From Actinokineospora fastidiosa (lineage in GTDB: Bacteria > Actinomycetota > Actinomycetes > Mycobacteriales > Pseudonocardiaceae), in assembly GCF_014648415.1 (NCBI RefSeq), contig NZ_BMRB01000001.1:1116001-1180000 (forward strand): a stretch of 64,000 nt of DNA, read 5' to 3'. Made by a program: the position numbers and the translations under genes. The notes under the pieces were generated by a model. The model worked only from the letters and a program-made list of their open reading frames with translations, had not been told where the DNA came from and made no database searches. Positions within the stretch are counted from its first letter, which is position 1. The number at the start of each line of letters is the position of its first letter. Shown here piece after piece: positions 27,320 to 38,869 of the stretch.

Positions 27320-29503
27320 TCAGAACCGGGCGAACCAGCCCAGCCGCAGGAAGACCGACTCGCCGGGCGCGTCGTCGAGGCCGTCGTTGTCCACCGCGCC
27401 GACCAGCCTGCGGACCGGGCCGGTGCCGACGAGCGCCAGGCCCTCCGGCTTGTCGTGCGCGGCCGCGCCGCCCGCGGTGAGGGCGGGCAGCAGGTCGCGG
27501 ACCAGGCGCTTGCCGACCACGGGCTTGGGCTCGCCCGCCCGCACCGGGGCCAGGCGGCCGATGTCGACCCGGTAGACCTTCTTGACCGCAGCCGTGTCGC
27601 CGCGCTGGTTGTCTCGTTCGAGGACCAGGAGCGTGCGGTCGTCGGCGGCGGTCAGCTCGGACAGGCCGACCCAGCCGGTCGCCGCGGTGTCGAGCGGGTA
27701 GGCGGCGAAGGCCCACTCGCCGGTGGCGGGGGTGTAGCGGGCCAGCGTGGCCTCGCCCGGCCGGTCGGCCTTCCACTCGCGCTGCACGGCCAGCCAGACG
27801 TGCTCCCCGGCCACGGCGACGCCCTCGAAGCCGCTGCCGGTCGCGGTCGCCGCGACGGCGGCGGGCAGCGCGACCTCGCGGACGACCGCGCCGTCGGCGG
27901 CGACCTCGACCAGCAGGTTCGGCCGCTTCTTGCCGTCGCCCTCGGCGGCGATCCAGTAGCCGCCGCCTGCCCTGGCGGCGATGCCCTCGGCGTCGTAGCC
28001 GACGGGAGCGCCGTCGCGGGTGACGGTCAGCTCGGCGCGGACCTTCGCCGGGACGGCCAGGGTGTCGACGGTCAGCACGCGGGTCGGGCTGTAGGCGGAG
28101 TCGGTGACGGCGACGACGTCGCGGTGGTTGCCGGGGACGGCCGACAGGCCGGACAGCGCGCCGAAGCCGATGCCGTCGGAGACGATTGACGGGGCCGCCC
28201 GGTTCTGGGCGACCGCCACGGACATCGGCGAGCGGGTCAGCCGGTAGGCGCTGAGCGAGGAGCGCACGCCGTCTTCGGCCGAGTCCTCCTCCGCGGAGAC
28301 GACCAGCGTGCGCGTCGCCGGGATGGGCAGCAGGCCCTCGGGGCCGACGCCGGTCGGCAGCGCCTGCACGAACCGCGGGCGGCGCGGGTCGGCGATGTCG
28401 TAGACGGCGACCAGGTTGGCCCGCTCCATGCCGACGAAGGCGTAGCGGTCGCGGCCGAAGGCGGCCACGGCCAGGCCCTCCGGCTCGACGCCCTTGTTGT
28501 CCGAGCGGCCGTCGGGGTACTGGCCCTGGTTGACGGCGATCCGCTGCAGCTCGTTGCCCGAGGAGTGCACGACCGCGCCGTCGCGGGAGTCGAACACCGT
28601 CCACGTCCGGGAGCCGCCGACGTAGTCGCCCTCGTCGGCGGTGCCCAGGTAGCGCTCGTCCAGCCAGGCGATGGCGTCCGGCTCGCGCGCGGCGGTGATC
28701 GTCCCCAACGGGTCGATCACGCCGTCGTCCTCGGTGTCCACGCCCGCGACGGTCACGCTGCCCGCCGAGAAGTGCCGGACGATCCGCCCGGTCGGCAGGT
28801 CGACGATGACGATGTGGTTGTTCTCCTGCAGCGTCACCGCGGCCTGGTTGCGCGCGTTGACGCTCACGTACTCCGGCTCCGGGTCCGACGGCGCGACCTC
28901 GGCGATCCCGGTCAGCCCGACCCGCCGGACCGTCCACGCCCGGGGCGCGCCGACGAGGTCCACGACGGCCAGGAAGCCCGCTGGGGCCTGCGGGAGCGCG
29001 CCGTCAGCGACGTCCTCGTCCCGCTCGTTCTCGACGGCGATGGCGGCGCGGCGCCCGTCCGGGGCGATGTCGATGGAGTCCGGCTGCCCGCCGAGCTCGT
29101 GCCGGGCCACCTCGGCGCGGGTGCGCAGGTCCACGACCACCAACAGCCCGGACGGCTCGGTGTATGACGCGGAGGTGTTGACCGCGACGAGCGCGTGCCC
29201 GCCCACGATGTCGACCGACGTCGGCTCGCCGGGCATGTCCAGCACGCCGTCGGGGCTCAGCCGCCCGCCGCGCAGCGAGGCGAAGCCGATCCGCCCGGCC
29301 GGGGAGTCGGTGTAGACGACGGTGCTGCCGTCCGGCGTGGCCGCGGCGATCTCGGCGGCGGTGTGCTCATCGGGCGAGCTGTTGAGGTACACGGGCATGG
29401 TGCCCACCCGCTGGAACCACTCGGGAGCCGCGGCGGCCGCCGGGCTCACCAGGGAGAACGTCGCCGCGCACGCGAGCGCGCCAGCGCATAACCGGACCGC
29501 CAC
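27320..29503 (-). CDS. Secreted esterase-like-activity-of-phytase family protein
   Basis: A 727-residue protein from GTG 29503 behind GGAGG. It has a Sec signal peptide (about 1-26). An N-terminal seven-bladed-propeller region (TPDGSTVVYTDSPAGRIGFASL; PDSIDIAPDGRRAAIAVENERDED; EPEGLAVAAFGRDRYAFVGMERANLVAVYDIADP) is of the choice-of-anchor-I type. The C-terminal part has the phytase-esterase-like domain: GALSGLSAVPGNHRDVVAVTDSAYSPTRVLTVD, YDAEGIAARAGGGYWIAAEGDG and GFEGVAVAGEHVWLAVQREW. It is probably an extracellular phosphoesterase or binding protein. The substrate is unknown, and phytase activity is not implied by the name. Confidence 0.87.
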   Translation of the reverse strand: MAVRLCAGALACAATFSLVSPAAAAAPEWFQRVGTMPVYLNSSPDEHTAAEIAAATPDGSTVVYTDSPAGRIGFASLRGGRLSPDGVLDMPGEPTSVDIVGGHALVAVNTSASYTEPSGLLVVVDLRTRAEVARHELGGQPDSIDIAPDGRRAAIAVENERDEDVADGALPQAPAGFLAVVDLVGAPRAWTVRRVGLTGIAEVAPSDPEPEYVSVNARNQAAVTLQENNHIVIVDLPTGRIVRHFSAGSVTVAGVDTEDDGVIDPLGTITAAREPDAIAWLDERYLGTADEGDYVGGSRTWTVFDSRDGAVVHSSGNELQRIAVNQGQYPDGRSDNKGVEPEGLAVAAFGRDRYAFVGMERANLVAVYDIADPRRPRFVQALPTGVGPEGLLPIPATRTLVVSAEEDSAEDGVRSSLSAYRLTRSPMSVAVAQNRAAPSIVSDGIGFGALSGLSAVPGNHRDVVAVTDSAYSPTRVLTVDTLAVPAKVRAELTVTRDGAPVGYDAEGIAARAGGGYWIAAEGDGKKRPNLLVEVAADGAVVREVALPAAVAATATGSGFEGVAVAGEHVWLAVQREWKADRPGEATLARYTPATGEWAFAAYPLDTAATGWVGLSELTAADDRTLLVLERDNQRGDTAAVKKVYRVDIGRLAPVRAGEPKPVVGKRLVRDLLPALTAGGAAAHDKPEGLALVGTGPVRRLVGAVDNDGLDDAPGESVFLRLGWFARF

Positions 29504-29569
29504 TGGGCCTCCTACCTCGGGGTATGTGCCGCGCTTTGTAGCCGACGAACACGTCCCCGAGGTGAACGC

Positions 29570-30151
29570 CTAGCGACGCGTGTCCACCCGGTGGAAGTTG
29601 CGGTACGCCCGCGACGGCGTCGGCCCGCGCTGGCCCTGGTACCGCGAGCCCGCCTCCTTCGAGCCGTACGGGAACTCGGCGGCGGAGGAGAGCTGGAACA
29701 GGCACAGCTGGCCGATCTTCATGCCCGGCCAGAGCGTGATCGGCAGGTTCGCCACGTTGGACAGCTCCAGCGTGATGTGGCCGGTGAAGCCGGGGTCGAT
29801 GAACCCGGCGGTCGAGTGCGTCAGCAGCCCGAGCCGCCCGAGCGAGGACTTGCCCTCCAGCCGCCCGGCCAGGTCGTCGGGCAGCGTGACCGCCTCGAAC
29901 GTCGACCCGAGCACGAACTCGCCGGGGTGCAGCACGAAGGGCTCGTCACCCTCGGCCTCGACCAGCGAGGTCAGGTCGTCCTGCTGCTGCTGCGGATCGA
30001 TGTGGGTGTAGCGGGTGTTGTTGAAGACCCGGAAGAACCGGTCGAGGCGCACGTCGATGCTGGACGGCTGCACCATCGCCGGGTCCAGCGGCTCCACCCG
30101 GAGCCTGCCGGAGTCGAGTTCCTTGCGGAGGTCGCGGTCGCTGAGCAGCAC
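29570..30151 (-). CDS. dcd: dCTP deaminase (probably bifunctional dCTP deaminase/dUTPase)
   Basis: A 193-residue trimeric dUTPase-fold enzyme from GTG 30151. Signatures are [74 protein letters not shown] (catalytic Glu in TLEL, substrate-binding Ser/Arg) and [21 protein letters not shown]. It makes dUTP (and, in actinobacterial bifunctional forms, dUMP) from dCTP for dTTP synthesis. It is divergent from the tRNA gene. Confidence 0.96.
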   Translation of the reverse strand: MLLSDRDLRKELDSGRLRVEPLDPAMVQPSSIDVRLDRFFRVFNNTRYTHIDPQQQQDDLTSLVEAEGDEPFVLHPGEFVLGSTFEAVTLPDDLAGRLEGKSSLGRLGLLTHSTAGFIDPGFTGHITLELSNVANLPITLWPGMKIGQLCLFQLSSAAEFPYGSKEAGSRYQGQRGPTPSRAYRNFHRVDTRR

Positions 30152-30219
30152 GCAGACACACTAACCCGGTCGCGAGCGCGGCCTTCGGGACGGTGTATGC
30201 TCTCATCGAGCTTGATCAT

Positions 30220-30293
30220 GCGGATGTAGTTCAATGGTAGAACATCAGCTTCCCAAGCTGAGAACGCGGGTTCGATTCCCGTCATCCGCTCCA
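30220..30293 (+). tRNA. tRNA-Gly (anticodon CCC)
   Basis: The full cloverleaf is visible. Acceptor stem GCGGATG pairs with CATCCGC, the D arm is GTTC-AATGGTA-GAAC, and the anticodon stem TCAGC/GCTGA encloses loop TTCCCAA (anticodon CCC, reading GGG). The T arm has loop TTCGATT, the discriminator is T, and the CCA end is encoded (30291-30293). Confidence 0.97.
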
Positions 30294-30315
30294 GAACGGT
30301 TTATGCAGGTCAGCA

Positions 30316-30347
30316 GGGGTGCCACCCGATCAGGGAGGCGCCCCTTT
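30316..30347 (+). terminator. Intrinsic terminator after tRNA-Gly
   Basis: GGGGTGCC (30316-30323) pairs with GGCGCCCC (30337-30344) with one G-T wobble, followed by TTT. It lies 23 bp past the tRNA 3' end. Confidence 0.7.
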
Positions 30348-30557
30348 CCCGTGTCCGCCTCGTGCGGCTCCTCGACCAGGGGCGGCCATCCCCGCAGAGC
30401 GCAGTTCGCCACTGTGGCCGCTGGAAACTGCGAGGGGCCGGATGAGGCGTGTCGGAACTTCGCGGCCCGCGGGTGGGCGACGAAAGGTCGCGCGCGTTGT
30501 CCGTCCACAGACCGAAGGTGAACGTCCGAGGGCCGGGTCGCTCGGGTCGGGCGTTGG

Positions 30558-31010
30558 TCAGCCGCCGGTTGTCCGCGCTCGGATCTGGGCCTGCATGGCT
30601 GGCAGGGCGAATTCCTTGACCAGGTTCAGGATCTCCTGGGAGATCGAGCCGAACGGGCGGCCTGCGCGGACCTGCCACCACAGGTCGCCGATGGGGACGC
30701 CGGAGCCGACCAGGACCACCTGGCCGATCGGGACGCGCCAGCCGGGTTGGGAGTGGGCGAGGTACGGGCGGATGCGGCGCTGGGCCGTCCACTCGTCGGT
30801 CGGGGTGACGCCGAGGGAGAGGGTAAACCTGGTGGTGTCGGGTCGCGCAGGGGCCTGGACAATGGAGATCTCGGCGCGGTGGGTGTCGGTGACCATGCGG
30901 TAGTGGCGGTCGCTGCCGGACAAGCCCAGCGCGCGCAGACCGGGGGCGAGGTCGGTCTCGACCATGAGGCGGAACCACCCGTCGGCGTTGCGTACGGCGC
31001 CTGGTTCCAC
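30558..31010 (-). CDS. DUF4304-like hypothetical protein
   Basis: About 150 residues. GTG 31010 is preferred because GAGGGG lies six bases before it; an upstream GTG at 31046 is also in frame. The sequence (GWFRLMVETDLAPGLRALGLSGSDRHYRMVTDTHRAEISIVQAPARPDTTRFTLSLGV and GDLWWQVRAGRPFGSISQEILNLVKEFALPAM) follows the layout of DUF4304 proteins: an N-terminal helix, a beta-sheet reading I-x-V/I-Q, then a W-W-x-V stretch. Function unknown. It is divergent from the LuxR-type regulator. Confidence 0.7.
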   Translation of the reverse strand: MEPGAVRNADGWFRLMVETDLAPGLRALGLSGSDRHYRMVTDTHRAEISIVQAPARPDTTRFTLSLGVTPTDEWTAQRRIRPYLAHSQPGWRVPIGQVVLVGSGVPIGDLWWQVRAGRPFGSISQEILNLVKEFALPAMQAQIRARTTGG

Positions 31011-31144
31011 CGGCAGCCCCTCTCCTCGAACACTCCGCGTACGCACCGCAGTCGGACGGTCACTCCAGAGCTACCGCGACCCTATCCCGGACGGGCGGTC
31101 CTTCCTACCCAATCCCGCACCTACTGCTCGGTATTCCTCGTGCG

Positions 31145-31160
31145 GGTGACACGTGCCACC
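31145..31160. promoter_or_regulatory. Imperfect 16-bp palindrome centred on CACGTG
   Basis: GGTGACACGTGCCACC is an inverted repeat with one mismatched pair. It lies between the DUF4304-like gene and the LuxR-type gene, 44 bp from the CRP-like site (centre to centre). It may be a regulator binding site. Confidence 0.45.
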
Positions 31161-31188
31161 GTCCGCCCACGATGACACAGGCAAAGGA

Positions 31189-31204
31189 TGTAATCCAGAT
31201 CACA
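31189..31204. promoter_or_regulatory. CRP-like binding site
   Basis: TGTAATCCAGATCACA matches the TGTGA-N6-TCACA consensus of CRP family regulators with one mismatch. It lies about 110 bp upstream of the LuxR-type gene start, a plausible activator position. An actinobacterial CRP orthologue is expected in the genome but is not in this window. Confidence 0.5.
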
Positions 31205-31312
31205 ATCTTTGGGCTGTTCGGGTGACTTGGACCTCATCCCCGCCGAGCACGTCACGGCTTGCCGCTTGTCACGTCGCTCTAACAGGACGCGTAATTGAAC
31301 GAAGGGTCACGT

Positions 31313-32029
31313 ATGCCGCGCACCTCCATCCCGCGACCCGTCGGGCAGGCGGGCCTGGGCATCGCGCTGGTCGACGGCGTGCCCGTGTTCCGCGAGGGCC
31401 TGTCGGCGCTGGTCATGCGCACGCCGGGACTGCGCTGGCTCGGCGCGACCGACACCCCGCAGGGCGCGGTGGCCATGGTCGAGCGGTTCCGGCCGAACAT
31501 CGCGATGATCGACTCCGGCCTCGACCCCCGGCACCACCTCAGCCACATGCTGACGGCGGGCCATCCCGAGTTAACCGTGCTGATCATGGTCAGAGACGCC
31601 CACCGCACCACGCATTACGTCGCCACGGCCCTGGCCTCCGGCGTGCACGGGGTCATCCTGCGCTCGGCGGAGCCCCCGCAGATCGTCGAGGCCATGCTCG
31701 GGCTGCACCGCGACCGCCGCTACGTCGACCCCGCCCTGGCCCAGACGGTGGCCGCGCCGAGGGCCAAGCTGGCCTGGCTGTCCGACACCACCCAGCCGCT
31801 GTCCCGGCGCGAGTTCCAGGTCCTGCAGCTCATCGCCGACGGCCTGGAGAACCAGGCGATCGCCAAGATCCTCTACGTGTCCGTCGAGACGGTCCGCACC
31901 CACGTCAAGAGCATCCTGCGCAAGCTCTCGGCGCGGGACCGCACCCACGCCGTCGCCGTCGCGTTCCGCTCGGGGGTCCTCACCATCGGCACGAACAAGC
32001 AGCCGGTGCAGCCGCGCACGGGCACGTGA
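31313..32029 (+). CDS. Orphan LuxR/NarL-type regulator with degenerate receiver
   Basis: A 238-residue protein from ATG 31313 (GAAGGG upstream). The C-terminal GerE-type helix-turn-helix is canonical (LSRREFQVLQLIADGLENQAIAKILYVSVETVRTHVKSILRKL, about 163-206). The receiver (about 13-130) keeps the phospho-acceptor-like Asp67 (IAMIDSGLD). However, its acidic pair is Asp21-Gly22, the Thr/Ser switch position looks like Val93, and the invariant Lys is Arg117 (GVILRSAEP). No histidine kinase is adjacent. It may act without phosphorylation or bind a ligand. Family members control many processes; the target is unknown. Confidence 0.9.
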   Translation: MPRTSIPRPVGQAGLGIALVDGVPVFREGLSALVMRTPGLRWLGATDTPQGAVAMVERFRPNIAMIDSGLDPRHHLSHMLTAGHPELTVLIMVRDAHRTTHYVATALASGVHGVILRSAEPPQIVEAMLGLHRDRRYVDPALAQTVAAPRAKLAWLSDTTQPLSRREFQVLQLIADGLENQAIAKILYVSVETVRTHVKSILRKLSARDRTHAVAVAFRSGVLTIGTNKQPVQPRTGT

Positions 32030-32063
32030 CGGCAGGCACGAAAATGCTCACCACTTGCTCGGG

Positions 32064-32077
32064 TTACCGCCTAGTAA
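32064..32077. promoter_or_regulatory. fadE5 upstream operator-like site A
   Basis: TTACCGCCTAGTAA has TTAC/GTAA arms with a 6-bp spacer, the same layout as the SCP2/TetR operator core (CTAC-N6-GTAG at 11680-11693). It lies about 60 bp before the fadE5 start. Confidence 0.5.
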
Positions 32078-32087
32078 TATCCTGTTG

Positions 32088-32101
32088 TTACCGGTGAGTA
32101 G
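32088..32101. promoter_or_regulatory. fadE5 upstream operator-like site B
   Basis: TTACCGGTGAGTAG read on the other strand is CTACTCACCGGTAA. It shares CTACTCAC and GTA with the palindrome at 11679-11694 at identical spacing. Together with site A it suggests control by a TetR regulator, possibly the one at 11.75 kb. Confidence 0.55.
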
Positions 32102-32134
32102 CACGCCCGCTCGTGAGGACACGGAGCAACAGAC

Positions 32135-33958
32135 ATGGGTCACTACAAGAGCAACGTCCGCGACCTCGAGTTCAACCTGTTCGAGGTGCTGAAGGTTCAA
32201 GAGCGCCTGGGCAAGGGTGTGCTGGCCGACGCCGACGAGGAGACCGCGCGCGGCGTGCTGGCCGAGCTGAACAAGCTGGCCGTCGGCCCGCTGGCCGACT
32301 CCTTCGCCGACGCCGACCGCAACCCCCCGGTGTACGACCCGAAGACCTTCTCGGCGACGCTGCCAGAGTCGTTCAAGAAGTCCTACCAGGCGCTGTGGGA
32401 CGGCGAGTGGTGGCGGCTCGGCCTGACCAACGACCTCGGCGGCCTGGGCATGCCCCCCACCGTGCAGTGGGCGGCGGCCGAGCTGATCCTGGGCGCGAAC
32501 CCGGCGCTGTTCATGTACCTGGCCGGCCCGAACTTCGCCATGATCCTGCACAAGAACGGCACCGAGGAGCAGAAGCGCTGGGCGCAGATCATGATCGATC
32601 GCGCCTGGGGCGCGACGATGGTGCTCACCGAGCCCGACGCGGGCTCCGACGTCGGCGCGGGCCGCACCAAGGCGGTCAAGCAGGACGACGGCTCCTGGCA
32701 CATCGAGGGCGTGAAGCGGTTCATCACCTCGGCCGACCAGGACATGACCGAGAACATCATGCACCTGGTGCTGGCCCGCCCCGAGGGCGCCGGGCCGGGC
32801 ACCAAGGGCCTGAGCCTGTTCCTGGTCCCCAAGTACCACTTCGACACCAACACCGGTGAGCTGGGCGAGCGCAACGGCGCCTTCGTCACCAACGTCGAGC
32901 ACAAGATGGGCCTGAAGGTCTCCACGACCTGCGAGCTGTCCTTCGGCGTGCACGGCACCCCGGCCAAGGGCTGGCTGCTCGGCGAGGTGCACGACGGCAT
33001 CGCGCAGATGTTCCAGGTCATCGAGTACGCCCGGATGATGGTGGGCACCAAGGCCATCGGCACGCTGTCGACCGGCTACCTCAACGCGCTGGAGTACGCC
33101 AAGGAGCGCGTGCAGGGCGCGGACCTGACCCAGATGCTGGACAAGACCGCCCCCCGGGTCACCATCACCCACCACCCCGAGGTGCGCCGCAGCCTGATGC
33201 TGCAGAAGGCGTACGCCGAGGGCCTGCGCGCGGTGTACCTCTACACGGCGTCCTTCCAGGACCAGGTGTGGACCGGCGACGGCGACCTGAAGCTCGCCGA
33301 GCGGGTCAACGACCTGCTGCTGCCGATCGTCAAGGGCGTCGGCTCCGAGCGGGCCACCGAGCAGCTGGTGCAGTCGCTGCAGATCCTGGGCGGCTCCGGC
33401 TTCCTGCAGGACTACCCGATCGAGCAGTACATCCGCGACGCGAAGATCGACTCGCTGTACGAGGGCACCACGGCGATCCAGTCGATGGACTTCTTCTTCC
33501 GCAAGATCGTCCGCGACAAGGGCCAGGCGCTGACCTACATCGCCGGGGAGATCACCAAGTTCCTGGAGGCCGAGGGCGGCAACGGCCGCTTCAAGCAGGA
33601 GCGCGAGCTGCTGAAGCAGGCCCTTGAGGACGTCCAGGCCATGCTGGGCTCGCTGATCGGCGCGCTGACCTCGGCGCAGGAGGACGTGCGCAACCTCTAC
33701 AAGGTCGGCCAGCACACCGTGCGCCTGCTGATGGCCACCGGCGACCTGCTGGTGGGCTGGCAGCTGCAGCGCCAGGCCGAGATCGCCCTGGCCGCGCTGG
33801 ACGCGGGCGCGTCCGGCAAGGACAAGGCGTTCTACGAGGGCAAGGTCGCCGTGGCGTCGTTCTTCGCCAAGAACGTCCTGCCGGAGCTGGCGGGCGCCCG
33901 CAAGATCGTCGAGGCTGCCGACAACGACATCATGGACGTCGACGAAGCCGCGTTCTGA
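32135..33958 (+). CDS. fadE5: Acyl-CoA dehydrogenase, FadE5 type
   Basis: A 607-residue flavoenzyme from ATG 32135. The N-terminus [19 protein letters not shown] is the hallmark of the long FadE5-like acyl-CoA dehydrogenases of mycobacteria and relatives. The ACAD core shows [47 protein letters not shown] and the FAD-binding [35 protein letters not shown]. An extra C-terminal helical domain (about 470-607) explains the length. It catalyses the first step of beta-oxidation. It is probably monocistronic, ending at a strong hairpin. Confidence 0.95.
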   Translation: MGHYKSNVRDLEFNLFEVLKVQERLGKGVLADADEETARGVLAELNKLAVGPLADSFADADRNPPVYDPKTFSATLPESFKKSYQALWDGEWWRLGLTNDLGGLGMPPTVQWAAAELILGANPALFMYLAGPNFAMILHKNGTEEQKRWAQIMIDRAWGATMVLTEPDAGSDVGAGRTKAVKQDDGSWHIEGVKRFITSADQDMTENIMHLVLARPEGAGPGTKGLSLFLVPKYHFDTNTGELGERNGAFVTNVEHKMGLKVSTTCELSFGVHGTPAKGWLLGEVHDGIAQMFQVIEYARMMVGTKAIGTLSTGYLNALEYAKERVQGADLTQMLDKTAPRVTITHHPEVRRSLMLQKAYAEGLRAVYLYTASFQDQVWTGDGDLKLAERVNDLLLPIVKGVGSERATEQLVQSLQILGGSGFLQDYPIEQYIRDAKIDSLYEGTTAIQSMDFFFRKIVRDKGQALTYIAGEITKFLEAEGGNGRFKQERELLKQALEDVQAMLGSLIGALTSAQEDVRNLYKVGQHTVRLLMATGDLLVGWQLQRQAEIALAALDAGASGKDKAFYEGKVAVASFFAKNVLPELAGARKIVEAADNDIMDVDEAAF

Positions 33959-33968
33959 TTTGACGCCG

Positions 33969-34002
33969 AACGGCGGCGACTCCCTCCGGGGTCGCCGCCG
34001 TT
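33969..34002. terminator. Bidirectional hairpin terminator (fadE5 / GNAT)
   Basis: AACGGCGGCGAC (33969-33980) and GTCGCCGCCGTT (33991-34002) form a perfect 12-bp stem with a 10-nt loop, followed by a T. It lies between convergent genes. Confidence 0.88.
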
Positions 34003-34005
34003 TCG

Positions 34006-34527
34006 CTATGTCAGCGCCTGCCGGTAGCGCAGTTCGCGGATCTCCAGCCCGCCCACGACGTCGGGTTTGGCCGCGCCGTCGGGGGCGAAGCCGCAGCGGG
34101 CGTAGAACGCCATGGCGCGCTCGTTGCCCTCCTGCACCCAGAGGGTCGCGGTCGTGAAGCCCGCCTCCCGGAAGCAGGCCAGGGCGGCGGCCATCAGCAG
34201 GCTGCCGACGCCGCGCCGCCAGGTGTCCGGGCGGACGTAGAACGACGCGACCTCGCCGGTCGTCGCCGGGACGGCGTCCTCGTCGCCGGTCGGGCGGAGG
34301 TGGGCGAAGCCCGCGATCCCGTCGCCGTCGTCGGCGACGAGGGCGCCCCGGCGCGGCCAGTCCGCGTCCGCGACGGCCAGCGCCCACCGGGGAACCCGCT
34401 GCTCGGGCCGCAGGCCGTCGAGGACGGGCTGGGGCAGCAGCCCGACGTAGCCGTGCCGCCAGCCGAGCACGTGCGTCTCGGCGATGCCCTGGACGTCGTC
34501 GGGCGCCGCCCGGCGGATCAGCGTCAC
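34006..34527 (-). CDS. GNAT family N-acetyltransferase
   Basis: A 173-residue protein from GTG 34527, overlapping the upstream epimerase stop by 4 bp (GTGA). The GNAT fold is visible: [29 protein letters not shown] at the N-terminus, [24 protein letters not shown] (acetyl-CoA pyrophosphate loop R-R-G-V-G-S) and [18 protein letters not shown]. The substrate is unknown. It forms a two-gene operon with the epimerase. Confidence 0.92.
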   Translation of the reverse strand: MTLIRRAAPDDVQGIAETHVLGWRHGYVGLLPQPVLDGLRPEQRVPRWALAVADADWPRRGALVADDGDGIAGFAHLRPTGDEDAVPATTGEVASFYVRPDTWRRGVGSLLMAAALACFREAGFTTATLWVQEGNERAMAFYARCGFAPDGAAKPDVVGGLEIRELRYRQALT

Positions 34528-35501
34528 AGCGCGGCGAGGAGCTCGGCCTCGGCGTCGGCGGGCAGGCCCGCCTTGCGCTCGCGGTCGAGGCCGAGGGCCT
34601 TCTCGTGCTCCAGCGCCCGCACCGCCGACTCGGCCAGCGGCCGCGGCGTCAGGCCCGCGGCCAGCGCCGGGCCAGCGTCCCGGGCGCTCATCCCCCGGTG
34701 GGAGGCGGGCAGCCACAGCGGCAGCGAGCGCGGGCCCGCCCAGGGGGCGATGTCGTGCTCGGTCAGCACGGACTCCGGCACCCGGACCAGCTCGGCGTCC
34801 GAGCCGACCGCGTCCGCGACGGTGCGCAGCACGTCCAGCAGGGGCGCAGCGGGGCCGATGCCGTCGTAGACGCCCGTGGTGCCCCGCTCGGCCGCGTCCA
34901 CGATCCACGCGGCCAGGTCGCCGACGTCGATGATCTGGGTGAGCTGGTCGACGTCGGGCACGGCGACGCGGCCGCCGCGGTGCAGGCGCATGGGCCAGTA
35001 GCCGAAGCGGTCGAACGGGTCGCCGGGTCCGGTGATCAGACCCGCCCGGACGATGAACGCGCGGTCGCCCATGGTCTCCAGGACCGCGTTCTCGCTGGCG
35101 ACCTTGATCGAGCCGTACGCCTCCGGGTCCTGCAGCACCTTGGAGCGGTCGAAGTGCTCCTGGCGCGGGGGCAGCAGGACGTCGTCGACGCGGTCGGGGT
35201 GGGCGTAGACGCTGATGGACGAGACGAAGGTCCAGTGCCCGACGGACCCGAAGGCGTCCAGCGCCCGCCGGACCCAGGTGTGGGAGATCGGGGCGACGTC
35301 GACCACCGCGTCGAACGACTCGCCCGCCAGCGGGGCGAGGCCGTCGGGCTGGTCGCGGTCGACCTTGACGAGGCGGGCGCCGTCGGGGACCGCGCCCGAC
35401 TCGCCGCGCGCGGCGCAGACGACGTCGTGGCCGCCCGCCACGGCCGCGGCGGCCGTCGTGTGGCCGACGAAGCGGGTTCCGCCCAGGATGAGGATTCGCA
35501 T
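34524..35501 (-). CDS. NAD-dependent epimerase/dehydratase family protein
   Basis: A 325-residue Rossmann protein from ATG 35501. [28 protein letters not shown] gives the GxxGxxG-type NAD(P) site. [13 protein letters not shown] and a [12 protein letters not shown] block supply Ser, Tyr and Lys of the extended-SDR active site. The C-terminal part resembles isoflavone-reductase-like or NAD-dependent epimerases. The substrate is unknown. It is coupled to the downstream GNAT and is divergent from purS. Confidence 0.9.
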   Translation of the reverse strand: MRILILGGTRFVGHTTAAAAVAGGHDVVCAARGESGAVPDGARLVKVDRDQPDGLAPLAGESFDAVVDVAPISHTWVRRALDAFGSVGHWTFVSSISVYAHPDRVDDVLLPPRQEHFDRSKVLQDPEAYGSIKVASENAVLETMGDRAFIVRAGLITGPGDPFDRFGYWPMRLHRGGRVAVPDVDQLTQIIDVGDLAAWIVDAAERGTTGVYDGIGPAAPLLDVLRTVADAVGSDAELVRVPESVLTEHDIAPWAGPRSLPLWLPASHRGMSARDAGPALAAGLTPRPLAESAVRALEHEKALGLDRERKAGLPADAEAELLAAL

Positions 35502-35649
35502 GCGCCCACCCAACTCCGCGGCCCGCCCGGCCGCCAGCCCTGCTCGCCGCGGGCGAACAAGGTGGCCGGGCTCACCGGCCGAGTTGATGAATACGCAGGT
35601 CAGGTACGATTTGACAGTACCGGCCCCCGCACCCCAGGAGTAGCCTGCC

Positions 35650-35889
35650 GTGGCCCGAGTCGTCGTCGACGTCATGCCCAAGCCGGAAATCCTCGACCCC
35701 CAGGGACAGGCGGTGGCCCGCGCCCTGCCCCGCCTCGGGTTCTCCGGCGTGTCCGATGTCCGCCAGGGCAAGCACTTCGAGCTGGAGGTCGACGACTCCG
35801 TCGACGACGCCACGCTCGCCAAGATCGCCGAGGGTTTCCTGTCGAACCCGGTGGTGGAGGACTTCGTCGTGCGGCGGGTGGAGTCGTGA
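35650..35889 (+). CDS. purS: Phosphoribosylformylglycinamidine synthase subunit PurS
   Basis: A 79-residue protein from GTG 35650 ([48 protein letters not shown]). It bridges PurQ and PurL in the three-subunit FGAM synthase complex of de novo purine synthesis. Its stop overlaps the purQ GTG by 4 bp. Confidence 0.96.
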   Translation: MARVVVDVMPKPEILDPQGQAVARALPRLGFSGVSDVRQGKHFELEVDDSVDDATLAKIAEGFLSNPVVEDFVVRRVES

Positions 35890-36553
35890 GGATCGGCGCG
35901 GTCACCTTCCCCGGAACCCTCGACGACAGCGACACGCTGCGCGCCATCACCGCCGCGGGCGGTGAGGCCGTCGCGCTCTGGCACGGCGACGCCGACCTGC
36001 GCGGGGTCGACGCGGTGATCCTGCCCGGCGGCTTCTCCTACGGCGACTACCTGCGCGCGGGCGCGATCGCCCGGTTCGCGCCGGTCATGGGCGAGGTCGT
36101 CGACGCAGCCCGCAAGGGCATGCCGGTGCTGGGCATCTGCAACGGCTTCCAGGTGCTCTGCGAGGCCGGTCTGCTGCCGGGCGCGCTGCTGCGCAACGCC
36201 GGGCTGCACTTCGTCTGCCGCGACCAGTGGCTGCGCGTGGAGAACAACACCACCGCGTGGTCGTCGCGCTACGAGCAGGGCGCGGAGATCATCATCCCGA
36301 TCAAGAACATGGACGGCCGCTACACCGCCGACGCCGAGACCGTCGCCGAGCTGGAGGGCGAGGGCCGCGTGGTGTTCCGCTACGTCGGCGCCAACCCCAA
36401 CGGCTCGCTGGACGACATCGCGGGCATCAGCGACCCGAGCGGCCGCATCGTGGGCCTCATGCCGCACCCCGAGCACGCCATCGACGCGCTCACCGGCCCC
36501 TCCGACGACGGCCTGGGCATCTTCCTGTCCCTGCTCGACGCGGTGGTGACGGC

Positions 36554-36557
<4 letters not shown>
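35886..36557 (+). CDS. purQ: Phosphoribosylformylglycinamidine synthase subunit PurQ (glutaminase)
   Basis: A 223-residue class I glutamine amidotransferase from GTG 35886. Catalytic Cys is in [19 protein letters not shown], and the His/Glu pair is in [28 protein letters not shown] is the family oxyanion strand. It supplies ammonia to PurL. Both ends overlap neighbouring genes by 4 bp, so purS, purQ and purL are translationally coupled. Confidence 0.97.
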
Positions 36558-38827
<2,270 letters not shown>

Positions 38828-38833
38828 GCCCCG

Positions 38834-38869
38834 GTCACCGGGTCGTGGCGCGCGCTACGACCCGGTGAC
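38834..38869. terminator. Bidirectional hairpin terminator (purL / lipoprotein)
   Basis: GTCACCGGGTCGT (38834-38846) and ACGACCCGGTGAC (38857-38869) form a perfect 13-bp stem with a 10-nt loop. The right arm is inside the last codons of the convergent lipoprotein gene, so coding and terminator functions overlap. Confidence 0.85.

Larger units (their letters stand above)
31011..31312. other. Divergent regulatory region upstream of the LuxR-type gene
   Basis: This 302-bp stretch holds no gene that I can support and is visibly less GC-rich than its flanks. It contains two palindrome-like sites listed separately (31145-31160 and a CRP-like site at 31189-31204). The GAAGGG ribosome binding site of the LuxR gene is at its end. 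Confidence 0.65.
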
